Positions 21,689 to 31,521 of a stretch of 64,000 bases of DNA are shown here, in pieces (the stretch's first letter is position 1; each line of letters begins with the position of its first letter). Made by a program: the position numbers and the translations under genes. The notes beneath the pieces are model-generated. The model was not told where the DNA came from. It made no database searches and was given only the letters and a program-made list of their open reading frames with translations. This DNA is from Listeria aquatica FSL S10-1188 (GTDB lineage: Bacteria > Bacillota > Bacilli > Lactobacillales > Listeriaceae), in the NCBI RefSeq assembly GCF_000525795.1, contig NZ_AOCG01000012.1, positions 124,001 to 188,000 on the forward strand, written 5' to 3'.

Positions 21689-22261
21689 GTGGAAGAAGAA
21701 ACAGGCTGTAACTGGGCAAAAAGCAGTGAACGTGAACAACAATATCATGATGAAGAATGGTGTGTTCCAAGTTATGACGATCGCTATTTATTTGAAATGT
21801 TGAATTTAGAGGGGGCACAAGCTGGGCTTTCATGGCGAACTATTTTAAATAAACGGGAAGCGTACAAAAGAGCGTTTGCTCATTTTGACATCGAAAAGTG
21901 TGCGAACCTTTCGGAAGAAGAATTGGAAGAACTACGTCACGATGAAGGAATAATTCGCAATCGTTTAAAAATCCAAGCTGTTAAAACGAATGCCCAGGCA
22001 GCGCTTAAAGTTCAAGCGGAGTTCGGGTCATTGTCTTCCTATATTTGGCACTTTACAAGTCACAAACGGGTGATTCACCAGTTTGAAAGCGAAGCAGATA
22101 TGCCAGCACAAGATGAACTATCTGAGCGAGTAAGTCGCGATATGAAAAAACGAGGCTTTAAATTTGTTGGACCCGTTATTATTTATTCGTATCTGCAGGC
22201 TGTTGGAGTGCTAGACGATCACGTTCTTTCCTGCCCGCTGCATAGTTTAAATCAAGTCTAA
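21689..22261 (+). CDS. tag: DNA-3-methyladenine glycosylase I
   Basis: Tag removes 3-methyladenine from alkylated DNA as the first step of base excision repair. It belongs to the helix-hairpin-helix superfamily and binds zinc through an unusual site. Here the N-terminal Cys (GCNWA), His (YHDEEW) and C-terminal His/Cys (DDHVLSCPLH) ligands are all visible, along with the LNLEGAQAGLSWRTIL substrate pocket motif. The 190-residue length is normal. GTG at 21689 follows a GGTAG-type site. It ends at a terminator shared with the convergent ABC permease. Confidence 0.95.
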   Translation: MEEETGCNWAKSSEREQQYHDEEWCVPSYDDRYLFEMLNLEGAQAGLSWRTILNKREAYKRAFAHFDIEKCANLSEEELEELRHDEGIIRNRLKIQAVKTNAQAALKVQAEFGSLSSYIWHFTSHKRVIHQFESEADMPAQDELSERVSRDMKKRGFKFVGPVIIYSYLQAVGVLDDHVLSCPLHSLNQV

Positions 22262-22299
22262 AAAAGAGGAAACCTGCGAATGGTCTCCTCTCGTTTTTT
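22262..22299. terminator. Bidirectional terminator, tag and ABC permease
   Basis: GAGGAAACC pairs with GGTCTCCTC with one mismatch over a short loop. It has A and T runs on the two sides. Confidence 0.8.
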
Positions 22300-22301
22300 A
22301 A

Positions 22302-23369
22302 TTAACTTAAAGCGACATCTCGCTTTTTAAAGATATAAAAGGTAAATCCAAGAATAACAATGATATAAGCAAATAATGTAAGTATCACTTGCCACATTGC
22401 AAGACCGCCAGCAACTTCATTTCCAAGAGCCATTGAGTTCAGTTGGAAGAGGTTAAAGATTAGCCATTTCAACCAGTCATATTTAGCAATGGCAAGCGGA
22501 AGAAAGGTAGCGATGATATTTCCTGAAAATAAAGCTCCAATCCCAACCCCGACGGCGAGTGCTTGTGAACGAACAACGGAAGAGAATAGAAAAGCAATAC
22601 TCAAGAAAGTGAGCATTAAGACAAAATTTGTTCCAGTTAGTTTTAGAGCCATTTCATATGCGTTAAGTGAACCGGTCGCTGGAGCGAGCGGTAAGCTGTA
22701 TGACTCGCTACCAAGCATAAGTGAAAAGAGCAAGGAGGACACGAATAGTACAATACTTGAAATTACTGCATAAATAATACAAATGATCAGTTTCGATGCA
22801 AGAACTTGTGAACGAGAATAAGGTCGAGTTAGAAGCAATTTGATTGTTCCACCAGAAAACTCAGAGGCGACAATGGTACTCGCTATGATAACAACTAAAA
22901 TTGTTGCAATACTAGCTTCTTGAGCTAAACTTCCGAAAAATTGGGCACCATCTGGTCCTCCAGCGGATTCAAGAGGTGTTTTTCCTTTATCGGCATAAAC
23001 TTGATAGTAATCAATTTGCCGCTGAAGCTCTTCCTTAGTTTGTTTATCAGTGACTGCTTTCTTTTGCATTTTCAAAGCGGCTACAGAATCTTTTGGCGAA
23101 AGTACTTTTGTTTGAATTTGCTTTGCTTTTTCACTATCGTTTTTAGCGATACTATTATATTGATCTTCAGAAATGGGCTGACCAGAAGCATCAAAATGCT
23201 GAGTAACGCCACGAGGAGCTTCTCCTGAACCCTCAGAGGTATTGATCGTTTTATTGACAAAGAATAGTAGCAGTGCCATTAAGAAAACCATGAGAACGAG
23301 AACAAGTTGCATGATCCAACTGGATTTACGAAGCAATAATTTCTGCCATTCATTTTTTATTAAGTTCAT
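22302..23369 (-). CDS. ABC-2 type transporter permease
   Basis: This is a 355-residue membrane subunit with a first helix near residues 18-38 (WIMQLVLVLMVFLMALLLFF), a roughly 110-residue external loop and five further helices in the C-terminal half. The motif SEFSGGTIKLLLTRPYSRSQVLASK is typical of ABC-2 permeases of the bacitracin/lantibiotic export group (BcrB/NatB-like). It overlaps the ATPase gene by four bases (ATGA), so the pair is an operon. The substrate is unknown. It may export an antimicrobial or a lipid. The frame is intact. Confidence 0.88.
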   Translation of the reverse strand: MNLIKNEWQKLLLRKSSWIMQLVLVLMVFLMALLLFFVNKTINTSEGSGEAPRGVTQHFDASGQPISEDQYNSIAKNDSEKAKQIQTKVLSPKDSVAALKMQKKAVTDKQTKEELQRQIDYYQVYADKGKTPLESAGGPDGAQFFGSLAQEASIATILVVIIASTIVASEFSGGTIKLLLTRPYSRSQVLASKLIICIIYAVISSIVLFVSSLLFSLMLGSESYSLPLAPATGSLNAYEMALKLTGTNFVLMLTFLSIAFLFSSVVRSQALAVGVGIGALFSGNIIATFLPLAIAKYDWLKWLIFNLFQLNSMALGNEVAGGLAMWQVILTLFAYIIVILGFTFYIFKKRDVALS

Positions 23370-24283
23370 TTAGTTTCTCCCCCGTTCGTCAATGCTAAGA
23401 AGCGATCTTCAAGTGAAACATGGACTTTTGCAAGCTCCAAAATATCAATATTAGCTTTTACCAGTGAGCGGGCAATTTCAGGAACGAAATCACTAGCAAG
23501 TTCTAGCGTCAACTGCTGCTCTACTTGTGCCTTTATTTCAATATCAAGAGATTCTAATACTAACTTAGCAGCCTCGGGATCCGAAACTTCTAGCTGAATC
23601 GTTACTTTTGCTTCTTTTTCAAGTTCATGCATGCTTTCAATGTGTGTGAGCTTGCCATGATTGATAATAGCAAAGCGATCTGTAATTTGCTGAATCTCAC
23701 TTAATAAATGACTCGAAATCAAAACAGAAGTCCCATTTTGTGCAAGTGACCGAATTAGTTCACGAAATTCGCGCATTCCTTGTGGATCGAGACCATTTGT
23801 TGGTTCGTCAAGAATTAATAAATCTGGCTCATGAATAAGTGCTTGGGCAAGTCCAAGCCGTTGCCGCATTCCTAGTGAATAAGTTTTTACCTTATTGTGA
23901 ATAGCATGACTGAGCTTGACTTGTTCCACTATTTCCACGAAACGCTCTTGTGGGATATCTTTGCGACTCATTCGCGCAAATTGCTTTAAGTTGTTAAAAC
24001 CAGACATATACATATAAAATTCTGGATTTTCGATAATCGCTCCGACATTTTTTATGGCATCTTTAAAATTTTCATCGACATTGACACCACTGATGTGCAC
24101 CTCGCCACTTGTTTTTTTGATTAATCGAACAATGGAACGAATAATGGTTGTTTTTCCAGCACCATTTGGGCCGAGTAAACCAAAAACTTCCCCTTTTCGA
24201 ACGTCAAAGCTAATGTTATGTACAATTTCTTTTTGCCCAATTTTTTTTGAGACATTGTCTAGTTGTAATACTGTTTCCGTCAT
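23366..24283 (-). CDS. ABC transporter ATP-binding protein (BcrA-like)
   Basis: This is the ATPase of the ABC-2 exporter, 305 residues. Walker A is GPNGAGKTT, the signature SLGMRQRLG, Walker B LLILDEPTNGLDP and the switch histidine ISSHLL. The C-terminal 80 residues form the extra domain common in BcrA/CcmA-type subunits. Such pairs often confer peptide antibiotic resistance, but nothing here fixes the substrate. No sensor kinase or regulator adjoins it. Confidence 0.9.
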   Translation of the reverse strand: MTETVLQLDNVSKKIGQKEIVHNISFDVRKGEVFGLLGPNGAGKTTIIRSIVRLIKKTSGEVHISGVNVDENFKDAIKNVGAIIENPEFYMYMSGFNNLKQFARMSRKDIPQERFVEIVEQVKLSHAIHNKVKTYSLGMRQRLGLAQALIHEPDLLILDEPTNGLDPQGMREFRELIRSLAQNGTSVLISSHLLSEIQQITDRFAIINHGKLTHIESMHELEKEAKVTIQLEVSDPEAAKLVLESLDIEIKAQVEQQLTLELASDFVPEIARSLVKANIDILELAKVHVSLEDRFLALTNGGETK

Positions 24284-24389
24284 TTTCTCACTCCTTCAGA
24301 CAATTATTAATCAATCTATTTTATTATAACTAACATCAAAGAATCAGGCATTAAGCCTGAGGTTGATTTTATCTACTACTTGAGTATGA

Positions 24390-24421
24390 GAAAAACCCCT
24401 CCTTCAAACGAAAGAGGGGAG
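24390..24421 (-). terminator. Terminator after adhE
   Basis: On the minus strand CCCCTC and GAGGGG pair over an 11-base loop, followed by TTTTTC. Confidence 0.8.
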
Positions 24422-24440
24422 AGCTCTCTTACTTTACAAC

Positions 24441-27040
24441 TTAAACACCTTGGTAAGCTTTGATATAGATATCTTTTAGTTCGCTTACAAGTGGTTGTTT
24501 TGGATTGGCAGTTGTACATTGATCCATAAATGCCCGATCAGCAAGTGTGTCAACGACCGTGTCAAAGTCTTTTTTCGCCACGTTTTGTCCTTTAAGACTC
24601 ATATCAATACCAACATCTTTTCCTAGCTTGATAACTGCATCTATAAGGGACTCCACACCTTCTTTAGTTGTATTTGCTTTTAGCCCGATGATTCTTGCAA
24701 TTCGTGCATAATCTTCATCTGCTTTAAAGCTTTCATATTTAGGGAATAGAGCATGTTTTCTTGGCTTTTCAGCATTATACCGGATAACATGTGGCATTAA
24801 AATTGCATTGGCACGACCATGCGGAATGTGGAATTCAGGCCCAATCTTGTGAGCTAAACTATGATTGATCCCTAAGAAAGCATTGGCAAATGCCATTCCT
24901 GCAAGGGCAGAAGCGTTGTGCATTTTTTCGCGTGCATCTTCATCGCCAGTAAGCACAGAGTCACGTAGATTTTCAAAAACAAGTTCAATAGCGCGGATAG
25001 AAAGACCTCTTGTATAGTCGCTCGCCATGACTGAAACATAAGACTCAATTGCATGTGTTAGTACATCCATTCCAGTATCAGCAGTGATGTGTGCTGGAAC
25101 AGTGGTTACATATTGACTATCGACAATGGCTACATCCGGTGTTAATTCATAGTCTGCAAGCGGATATTTAATGTTGTTTTCTTTATCAGTGATGACTGCG
25201 AACGGCGTTACTTCAGACCCCGTACCACTGGTTGTTGGAATAGCAACAAATTTAGCTTTTTCACCTAATTTTGGATATTTGAAAGTCCGTTTGCGAATAT
25301 CCAAGAATTTTTGCTTAAGTCCAAAGAATGAAGCTTCCGGATGTTCATAGAAAAGCCACATTCCTTTTGCAGCATCCATCGCAGAACCGCCACCAAGCGC
25401 GATGATACAATCTGGTTTGAAGTCTTTCATCATTTCAGCACCTTTATAGACAGTTACATCGGAAGGATCAGGCTCAACATCAGCGAAGACTTGGCAGGCT
25501 ACTTCGTTTTGGCGACGATTTAAGTGATCGATTACGACATCCACATATTTAAATTCAACCATTCCAGGGTCCGTTACAATGAAAACTCGATTTACATCTT
25601 CCATTTTTTGTAAATATTGAGTGGAATATTTTTCAAAGAAAATTTTAGGTGGAAGCTTGAACCATTGCATATTATTTCTCCGATCTGCGATTCGTTTAAC
25701 ATTTAGAAGGTTAGTGGCACTAACATTTTGAGAAACGGAATTTTTTCCATAAGACCCACATCCTAGGGTTAGTGATGGAATAAATCCATTATAGATATCA
25801 CCAATCCCGCCTTGTGCAGAAGGTGCGTTCACAATGATACGGCAAGCTTCATACGCAGACCAAATGCTTTTTGAGCTTCTTTATCTGTTGAATGAATAAC
25901 GGCAGAGTGTCCTAAACCACCAAATTCAAGCATTTCTTCAGCACGGTCAAATGCTTCTTTTTGCCCTTTTGCTTCAATAAAAGCAAGAACTGGACTAAGT
26001 TTTTCATGAGAAAGAGGGTAATTTTTTCCGACCCCTTTAATTTCTGCAATTAAAATTTTAGTAGTTTCTGGAACTTTAAATCCAGCTTGCTCAGCAATCC
26101 AAGCAGGGGATTTTCCAACTACATTTGGATTAAGCGAACCCGTTTCAGGATGAATGACATAACTTTCTAATTTTTTAAATTCAGTTCCTTTTACAAAATA
26201 ACAATCATTAGCAAGAAACTCTTCTTTGACCGCTTTCACGATTTCTTTATCAACAATGACAGCTTGTTCAGATGCACAAATCATACCCTGGTCAAAAGAT
26301 TTGGATAAAATAATATCGTTTACGGCACGTTTGATTTTAGCCGTTTTATCAATGTAAGCAGGAACGTTACCAGGACCAACGCCGAGTGCGGGTTTTCCTG
26401 TTGAATAAGCAGATTTCACCATGCCAGCACCACCAGTTGCAAGCACAAGAGCAACTTGATCGTGATTCATCAATTGTTTTGTCGCTTCAATTGCAGGCTT
26501 TTCAATCCACTGCACACAGTGTTTGGGTGCGCCAGCTTTTACAGCAGCTTCATAAACAACTCGTGCAGCTTCAGCCGAACAGTTTTGTGCACTTGGATGG
26601 AAAGCAAAGATGATAGGATTTCTGGTTTTAATCGCAATAATGGCTTTAAATAGAGTGGTAGAAGTCGGATTCGTTACAGGTGTGACGCCAGCGATAACTC
26701 CCACAGGCTCAGCGATTTCAATAACTCCATTTTGTTTATCTTCATTAATAATCCCAACTGTTTTATCATTTTTGATATTATTCCAAATATATTCAGTTGC
26801 AAAAATATTTTTAATACATTTATCTTCATATAAACCACGACCAGTTTCTTCAACCGCCATCTTCGCAAGCGACATATGCTGATCAAGTCCGGCAAGTGCC
26901 ATGGCGTGAACAATATGGTCAATTTGTTCTTGAGTAAAGCTTTCGAATTCTTTGAGAGCATTTTGTCCATTAGTTGCAAGCTTATCAATCATTTTTTGAA
27001 CTTCTAGAATTTCACGACTTGTTTCTTCTTTAATCGCCAT
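24441..27040 (-). CDS. adhE: Bifunctional acetaldehyde-CoA/alcohol dehydrogenase (Listeria adhesion protein)
   Basis: AdhE converts acetyl-CoA to ethanol in two NADH-dependent steps during fermentation. In L. monocytogenes the same protein is surface-exposed as Lap and binds host Hsp60. The N-terminal aldehyde dehydrogenase half has the catalytic Cys in GMICASEQ and the cofactor motif GVGPGNVPAYID. The C-terminal iron-dependent alcohol dehydrogenase has GGGSAMDAAK, the histidine metal ligands in AHAIESY and NHSLAHKIGPEFHIPHGRANA. The frame breaks near 25838: the sequence reads ATGAAGCTTGCC where ATGAAGGCTTGCC is needed. That is one missing G, giving RMKACRIIVNAPSAQGG. The repaired length is 866 residues. 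A Rex box and promoter lie upstream. Confidence 0.94.
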
Positions 27041-27060
27041 TTTCTTTTCCTCCTAATCTT

Positions 27061-27099
27061 AGGGACTATTTTTGTCCTGGTTAGACATTTGTTGTCCCT
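27061..27099 (-). promoter_or_regulatory. Paired-repeat hairpins in the adhE 5' leader
   Basis: Reading towards adhE, AGGGAC (27099-27094), a short GTC, AGGAC (27078-27074) and GTCCCT (27066-27061) can pair in two ways: one outer stem, or two small hairpins. They lie just before the AGGAGG site. A regulatory role is inferred only from the geometry. Confidence 0.35.
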
Positions 27100-27170
27100 G
27101 TTGCTCAAAAAAAATTGTGGCAGTCGACTTTGCCTCATTTCTTTTGATGTATTATCTTAATTACAAACAT

Positions 27171-27199
27171 AGTATAACTTACCAAAAAAAGTTTGTAAA
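27171..27199 (-). promoter_or_regulatory. Sigma-A promoter of adhE
   Basis: On the minus strand TTTACA (27199-27194) and TATACT (27176-27171) are 17 bases apart. This gives a leader of about 130 bases. Confidence 0.75.
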
Positions 27200-27206
27200 T
27201 AGTTTC

Positions 27207-27224
27207 ACGTGAAAACATTCACAA
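27207..27224. promoter_or_regulatory. Rex operator upstream of adhE
   Basis: The plus strand reads ACGTGAAAACATTCACAA. Its complement, TTGTGAATGTTTTCACGT, matches the Rex consensus TTGTGAA-N4-TTCACAA at all but the last two bases. It sits 7 bases upstream of the -35. Rex is the NADH-sensing repressor of fermentation genes. Confidence 0.7.
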
Positions 27225-27304
27225 ATAAACAGAATTTAAGTCGATAGAACTAAAAGAGAGGCCTTCGTTAGGTCTTTTATCCTTTTTGGTTTTCCAAGTT
27301 AGGA

Positions 27305-27334
27305 TTGACCGAGAAAGGGTAGCTATGGTAAAGT
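27305..27334 (+). promoter_or_regulatory. Probable promoter of the four-helix membrane gene
   Basis: TTGACC and TAAAGT are 18 bases apart, about 27 bases before the predicted start. Confidence 0.45.
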
Positions 27335-27360
27335 TTCTAGTAATAAAGGAGAGGAAAAAT

Positions 27361-27759
27361 GTGCAGGAAATGTATTTAAAACAAGCCAAAACGATTTCAC
27401 TGATTATCGCCTTACTTTCACTTCTTCAGGCACTACTTGCCATCATCGGTTTTGTGTCAGTACTTTTGACCTTATCGGCTGTGAAAGTCTCGCAAACCAT
27501 TATTCGAGAAGCACTCATCAATACATCTATCAATATCATTTGTTTTCTATTATTTGCTGTTTTATTTTTCGTTGTTTACAGACGACTTCGAAAGGGTGTC
27601 ACAACAAGCATAATCGTTCAATTTCTATATATTGCTTACATGATTTTTTCCGTCATTTTAGGCATTGTAAATGGTGGCTTTTCTCTGCAAGGTGTGCTTG
27701 TGCCACTTATGCTTATTATTTTAGGAATTGCTTCTGCTTATTCGATAAAAAAAAGTTGA
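27361..27759 (+). CDS. Four-helix membrane protein of unknown function
   Basis: This is a 132-residue protein with four evenly spaced hydrophobic segments. It starts MQEMYLKQAKTISLIIALLS and ends in a short basic tail (YSIKKS). I prefer the GTG at 27361 because AAAGGAGAGG lies six bases before it. A longer frame to 27286 has no ribosome site. I do not recognise a named family. It stands alone between adhE and the flippase, where L. monocytogenes as I recall has the trp operon. The frame is intact. Confidence 0.7.
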   Translation: MQEMYLKQAKTISLIIALLSLLQALLAIIGFVSVLLTLSAVKVSQTIIREALINTSINIICFLLFAVLFFVVYRRLRKGVTTSIIVQFLYIAYMIFSVILGIVNGGFSLQGVLVPLMLIILGIASAYSIKKS

Positions 27760-27766
27760 ACGCCAC

Positions 27767-27799
27767 TAAAAAGAGCAGCTTTTTCCTGTTCTTTTTTTA
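27767..27799 (+). terminator. Probable terminator after the four-helix gene
   Basis: AAAAAGAGCAG partly pairs with CTGTTCTTTTTTT over a T-rich loop. The stem has a mismatch. Confidence 0.55.
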
Positions 27800-27879
27800 G
27801 TTCCTTCTTTTTTTTTTAAATCATTAAATGGTAAAGTAGACAAGAGATTATTTTAAATTAAAGTAAAGGAAGTTTAAGG

Positions 27880-29497
27880 ATGGGTTCGAAATTACTTCGC
27901 GGAACATTTATCTTAACTCTCGGGACACTGATTTCTAAGGTGCTCGGGATTTTGTACGTTATCCCGTTTTATGCTATTATTGGCGGAGATAAACCGGCAT
28001 TACTATATAACTTTGGCTATGTGCCATATCAACTTTTTTTTGAGTGTAGCAACAGCAGGAATTCCACTTGCCATTGCTAAATATATTGCCAAATATAATG
28101 CGATGGAAGAGTATAAAATCGGACGACGATTATTTAAAACAGGCGTTTACTTAATGATTCTTTCTGGTATCATTTGTTTTATCGCGATGTATTCTCTTGC
28201 ACCTTTCCTTGCTAGTCTGCAACAATTAGAGGGAGGGTATAGTCTTGAAGATGGTATCCGAGTGATTCGTGCTGTGAGCTTCGCACTTCTTATTATTCCT
28301 GTAATGAGCTTATTGCGTGGTTTTTTCCAAGGATACAATTCAATGGGCCCCTCGGCTGTTTCGCAAGTTGTCGAGCAAATCGTTCGGATTGCTTTTTTAC
28401 TTGGTAGCACATTTGTTGTTATGTATATTGTCAAAGGCTCGGTTGTGACAGCTATTAGTTTAGCTACATTTTCTGCATTCGTTGGAGCCCTTGCAAGTTT
28501 AGCTATTTTGATGTGGTATTTCACCAAACGAAAAAAAGGGACTCGATCAAATGCTTCTAGAAGACAGAGGAGAGCTTCGAGTATCCATTCCAACGCTTTA
28601 CAAGCAAATTATTTTGTCAGCTATTCCTTTTATTATTGTCGGTTCTGCAACTTCGCTCTATCAGCTGATTGACCAATTTACACTTGGGCGTGTCCTGCAG
28701 TATATAGGGCTTTCCGCTCATAAAGTCAATAGCTATGTTGCGATTATTAACTTTGATATCCAGAAGCTTATTTTGATTCCAGGAACGCTTGCGATTGCTT
28801 TTTCAATGGCACTAGTTCCGCTTGTTACAGCCGCTTATGTTAGAAAAGAGCATGAACAAGTGAAACGTCAGTTAAATGATGTATTTCAAATCTTGTTGTT
28901 TCTAACGATTCCGGCATGTATTGGGATTACTTTACTAGCTCGTCCACTTTTTACTGTCTTTTTCCAAGCAAGCGATGCTGGAACAGCACTTTTACAGTTT
29001 TCCGCACCATTTGCGATTCTTTTTTCACTTTTCAGTGTAACAGCTGCCGTTTTACAAGGAATTGATGAGCAACGATTCACTGTGCTAGGTCTATTGTTAG
29101 GTTTACTCACAAAGTCCGTTTTACAAATGCCGCTTGTTATGTTGTTTGAAGCCAAAGGTTCTGTTCTAGCCACTGGGCTTGGGTATGCGGTTTCATGTAT
29201 CTTTATGATTATGATTATTAAACGCTATGCACATTTTTTCTTTTTGCACTTATTGCAAGGCGTGTGACCTTATTTTCTTTTTTAACCTTGATTATGTCAC
29301 TTGTTGTGGGTATTTTCTATTTCCCACTTGCACATATTTTAAGTCCGGACCACAAAATCACAGCGTTTTTCCTAATTCTTTTATGTGGAGGAGTCGGGGC
29401 CGTTACTTATGCGCTACTTGCCTTTAAACTACATCTTTCCGACAAATTGTTTGGACCAAGAGGAACACGTGTCCGTGAAAAACTGGGAATCAAATAA
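27880..29497 (+). CDS. Polysaccharide/lipid II flippase-like protein (MATE/MOP superfamily)
   Basis: This is a membrane protein of about 538 residues and some fourteen helices, like the SpoVB/MurJ branch of the MOP flippases that move lipid-linked sugars across the membrane. It starts MGSKLLRGTFILTLGTLISKVLGILYVIPF, which is the family N-terminus. FFQGYNSMGPSAVSQVVEQ is the usual second motif. Three frame breaks occur: an extra T near 28038 (eight T), an extra A near 28537, and a missing G near 29248 (TTTTTGCAC for TTTTTGGCAC). Repair yields YQLFLSVATAGIPLA, KRKKGLDQMLLEDRG and FFLALIARRVTLFSF. Which polymer it moves is not shown. Confidence 0.85.
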
Positions 29498-29531
29498 AAA
29501 AAGCTTTCGTGCCAAGGCACGAAAGCTTTTT
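29496..29531. terminator. Bidirectional terminator, flippase and small kinase
   Basis: AAAAAGCTTTCGTGCC and GGCACGAAAGCTTTTT form a perfect 16-bp stem with a two-base loop. Confidence 0.92.
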
Positions 29532-29544
29532 GCGTAATCTAGCT

Positions 29545-30060
29545 TCAAACTTTTTGCTTGCTATACGCCATTAAAAACCACTCAATTTCCTGAGTGCTTT
29601 TTAAGACAATGAGTTTCCCTTCTGGAACTTCGGCTAATTTTCTGAGGATTGCTTTGCGTTTTTTCGGATAATCTAGAACATACTTGTAGAAAGAAAAATC
29701 AATCCGTTCCGGGCAGCCTTGTGCAGAATCAGGACGAACTTTTCCGAGACTTAATAGATTTCGTTTTAGTACACGGTAAAAATAAATTCGTCTAGGTAAA
29801 TCCAAGAACACTGTCAAATTAGCTTCTTGGAAACGTTTTGACCAAGTCTCCATATAGTTACCTTCCATAATCCACTCTTTGTGTTGTGTGATCAACAGCT
29901 GAACCTTTTCGCATAATTCCTGCTTAGAGATTTCCACCCAGCCAGGCTTAAAATAAAGGGTATCAAGATGAATGGGTGAGAGACTAACGGTTTTTCCAAG
30001 TTTTCGTGCAAGCGTTGATTTTCCAGAACCAGGTGGCCCGATAATATTCAGTTTTACCAT
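29545..30060 (-). CDS. P-loop kinase, topology-modulation (FlaR/adenylate kinase-like) protein
   Basis: This is a 171-residue NMP-kinase-fold protein with GPPGSGKST as Walker A, an HLDTLYFKPGW motif, EGNYMETW and a lid-like basic segment (RVLKRNLLSLGKVR). It resembles the family annotated as topology modulation protein FlaR, whose real substrate is not established. ATG at 30060 (MVKLNIIG) is chosen over a longer frame because TAAGGAGG precedes it. It begins 17 bases after the NAD(P)HX dehydratase stop, so the two probably share a message. Confidence 0.82.
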   Translation of the reverse strand: MVKLNIIGPPGSGKSTLARKLGKTVSLSPIHLDTLYFKPGWVEISKQELCEKVQLLITQHKEWIMEGNYMETWSKRFQEANLTVFLDLPRRIYFYRVLKRNLLSLGKVRPDSAQGCPERIDFSFYKYVLDYPKKRKAILRKLAEVPEGKLIVLKSTQEIEWFLMAYSKQKV

Positions 30061-30076
30061 GTTGATTTCCTCCTTA

Positions 30077-30912
30077 TTAAGGATAAGGGGTGTCAGACAT
30101 TTCACTAAAGATCTTCAAATAGTAAGGGAGTTCCTTGGCAATATCACTCGGTAAAACAATAAAACGTTTTTTTGCTAAAGTATCGCCAATATAACTGTGA
30201 AAAAAAACACCAGATAAAACGCCTCCAAGTGGGGTAGAAGCCTGCTTCATTAGACCTGCAATAATTCCTGCGAGCGTATCCCCCATGCCGCCGGTTGCCA
30301 TGGCAGCTGATCCATACATATTTAACCAGATTTCGTCTTCCGCATAAACCTTTGTCCGGTGTCCTTTTAAAATGACTACAGCTTGGAGAAGTTCTGCACA
30401 TTCGAGATTATTTTCTGCATCTGGTGTACAGTTAACAAGACGTTTCCATTCGCCAGCATGTGGAGTGAAAAACAAAGCGGCACGAGGCTTCGGTAAATCT
30501 TCTTGAGCATAAAGTGTAATCCCGTCGCCATCAATAATGAGGTTTTGCTCCTTTTTAACGCCACTTAAAACGATCTCCATTAGACGGTAGCTTCGCCGTC
30601 AAGACCGAGTCCAGGACCGACCAAAACAGTATCGAAAGTAGGTAGCAAGCGAACTAACTCATCATGATTCGTCCAATCTAAAAACATACATTCAGGAAGT
30701 CTCGCGTGTAGGGCGGAACGATTTACCGGATGGCTTGCGAGTGTTGTAAGTCCGGCACCACTATAAACGGAACCTTGTGCAGCAAGAATTCCAGCACCGC
30801 CATACATCTCGTTTCCGGCTATGATTAACACTTTTCCGTATAAATTTTTGTAGCCCTCATCGTCTCGCTTTGTAATAAAACCACTAATGGATTTTGGGGT
30901 GATTTTTTTCAT
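30077..30912 (-). CDS. nnrD: ADP/ATP-dependent NAD(P)HX dehydratase
   Basis: This enzyme repairs NADHX and NADPHX, hydrated forms of NADH and NADPH. The family motifs are present: KVLIIAGNEMYGGAGILAAQGSVYSGAGL near the start, VLVGPGLG, IIDGDGI, FTPHAGEWKRL and GGMGDTLAGIIAGL. The frame breaks near 30586: GAAGCTACC needs one more C to read EAYRLMEIVLSG. The repaired protein has 278 residues, so it is the single-domain dehydratase without the epimerase domain. It is followed closely by the small kinase gene. Confidence 0.9.
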
Positions 30913-31017
30913 TGGAATTCACGCTCCTTCATAAAAATTGGATTTTCTAAAATATGGGCGTTACAATACATTTAATGATCCAACTTCATTTTATCGAAAG
31001 AAGGAGGGAATTGTAAA

Positions 31018-31429
31018 ATGAAACCTGTCATTCCGGCGGTAAAAGCTGTTATTATCCAAGGGAATTCCTTTCTTGGTTTAAAAAAAAACGGGAATGGAAC
31101 AAGAGGTTTATGATCTTCCCGGCGGAAAAATGGAATACGGTGAAACGCAAAGGGAGTGTCTTATACGCGAAGTGTTTGAAGAAACAGGGCTAGGTGCAAC
31201 ACCAGTTCTATTGTATGATACGTGGAACGTAATTTTTCCTGATTATCAAATTTCAGGTGTTTTCTATTTGGTAAAAACTGAGAAAATAAAAGAGATACAT
31301 CTATCTAGAGAACATCAATCATATAAGTGGCTCTCGCTTTCTGAAAATGGTTTAAACGATTTAGATATTGCGTATAGTAAGCAAATGATCCATTGGAATT
31401 TCGATTCAATTATTGAATTTATGAAATAA
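31018..31429 (+). CDS. Nudix hydrolase
   Basis: This is a 136-residue Nudix protein. The Nudix box GGKMEYGETQRECLIREVFEETGL fits GX5EX7REUXEEXGU, with the metal-binding glutamates present. The substrate, some nucleoside diphosphate derivative, cannot be told. ATG at 31018 follows AAGGAGGG. The frame breaks near 31086 at nine A, and removing one gives LGLKKNGMEQEVYDLPGG. It is divergent from the NAD(P)HX dehydratase and upstream of pepV. Confidence 0.85.
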
Positions 31430-31521
31430 TTTAAGTCAAATTAAACAGTTTCTGCTTTTCTCTCTCGGGAAAAGGGGGTACAATGGAAGGGCAGAAGTTA
31501 ATGATGGAAGGAATGAACGAT

